From Bacteroides sp. UBA7333 (GTDB lineage: Bacteria; Bacteroidota; Bacteroidia; Bacteroidales; Bacteroidaceae), in the NCBI GenBank assembly GCA_002471195.1, contig DKPN01000068.1, positions 555 to 7,653 on the forward strand: a DNA stretch of 7,099 bases, in the 5' to 3' direction. The stretch's first letter is position 1; each line of letters starts with the position of its first letter. The notes under the pieces were generated by a model. That model saw only the letters and a program-made list of their open reading frames with translations, did no database searches and was not told the DNA's origin. Made by a program: the position numbers and the translations under genes. Shown here piece after piece: positions 6,831-7,099 of this stretch.

Positions 6831-7099
6831 ATGGCTGAATATATAATTGCTCACGATTTGGGTACAAGCGGCAATAAAGCAACACTCTTCTCTGAAGACG
6901 GATGTTTAATTGCTTCGAGAACGGTATCTTATCCTACTCAGTTTTCGGAGGGAAATAGAGCGGAACAAAACCCGGATGATTGGTGGCGTGCAATTGTTGC
7001 TACTACGCAAGCATTGCTGAAACTTGTTTCGGCTGATGAGATTGCAGGTATAGCTCTTAGCGGACAAATGATGGGGTGTCTTTGTGTTGATCAACAAGG
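6831..7099 (+). CDS. FGGY-family carbohydrate kinase, N-terminal part (cut by window end)
   Basis: The first 89 residues belong to an FGGY sugar kinase of roughly 490-520 residues in the family; the rest lies beyond the right edge. The N-terminal actin-like fold shows the phosphate-1 loop DLGTSGNKATLF (D9, G11, T12, K16), the EQNPDDWW segment (45-52) that in relatives precedes the substrate pocket, and IAGIALSGQMMG (71-82). It is cytoplasmic and would transfer the ATP gamma-phosphate to a ketose or polyol. It most resembles the xylulokinase branch, but E. coli XylB has Met-His in the GQMHG motif (about 77-78) where this protein has Met80-Met81, so xylulose specificity should not be assumed. 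The catalytic Asp lies outside the window. ATG6831 is the only sensible start, 21 bp after the membrane-protein gene. No terminator hairpin intervenes, so it is probably cotranscribed. Confidence 0.88.
   Translation, partial: MAEYIIAHDLGTSGNKATLFSEDGCLIASRTVSYPTQFSEGNRAEQNPDDWWRAIVATTQALLKLVSADEIAGIALSGQMMGCLCVDQQ

Noticed and set aside
1..7099. CRISPR array, tRNA/rRNA, insertion sequence or defence genes
   Set aside because: I saw no regularly spaced repeats, no structured-RNA signatures, no transposase motifs and no terminal inverted repeats; coding sequence fills nearly all of the window.

Overview
The window looks like chromosomal DNA of a Bacteroidota member, probably order Bacteroidales. 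It opens with a SusC-type TonB-dependent receptor followed by a SusD-type lipoprotein, an arrangement essentially confined to that phylum. The sequence is AT-rich, has AT-rich translation starts without clear Shine-Dalgarno motifs, and encodes lipoproteins with Bacteroidota-style signal peptides. I cannot name the genus.

Layout: 1-159 is a short non-coding leader holding a small perfect inverted repeat and at best weak promoter-like elements. Six genes then follow, all on the + strand: susC-like (160-3369), susD-like (3373-5205), a DUF3823-type lipoprotein (5217-5951), two small multi-pass inner-membrane proteins (5965-6327 and 6330-6809), and the 5' part of an FGGY-family carbohydrate kinase (6831 to the window end). 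The gaps are 3, 11, 13, 2 and 21 bp, with no terminator-like hairpin between genes, so the set reads as one operon continuing past the right edge.

Working model (inference): SusC/SusD plus the DUF3823 lipoprotein capture a ligand at the cell surface and import it across the outer membrane. The two small membrane proteins are clearly paralogous to each other and may form a hetero-oligomeric carrier across the inner membrane. The FGGY kinase then phosphorylates the ligand in the cytoplasm. No glycoside hydrolase, lyase or sulfatase lies in the window, so the ligand may be a small free sugar, ketose or polyol rather than a polysaccharide. Enzymes beyond either edge could change that view.

The least explained part is the membrane-protein pair. 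The first resembles what I remember as the 'Lin0368 family putative glycerol transporter subunit' of Listeria and other Firmicutes. That link is from memory and unverified. Finding such a pair between a Sus-type outer-membrane system and a sugar kinase is the main point of interest.
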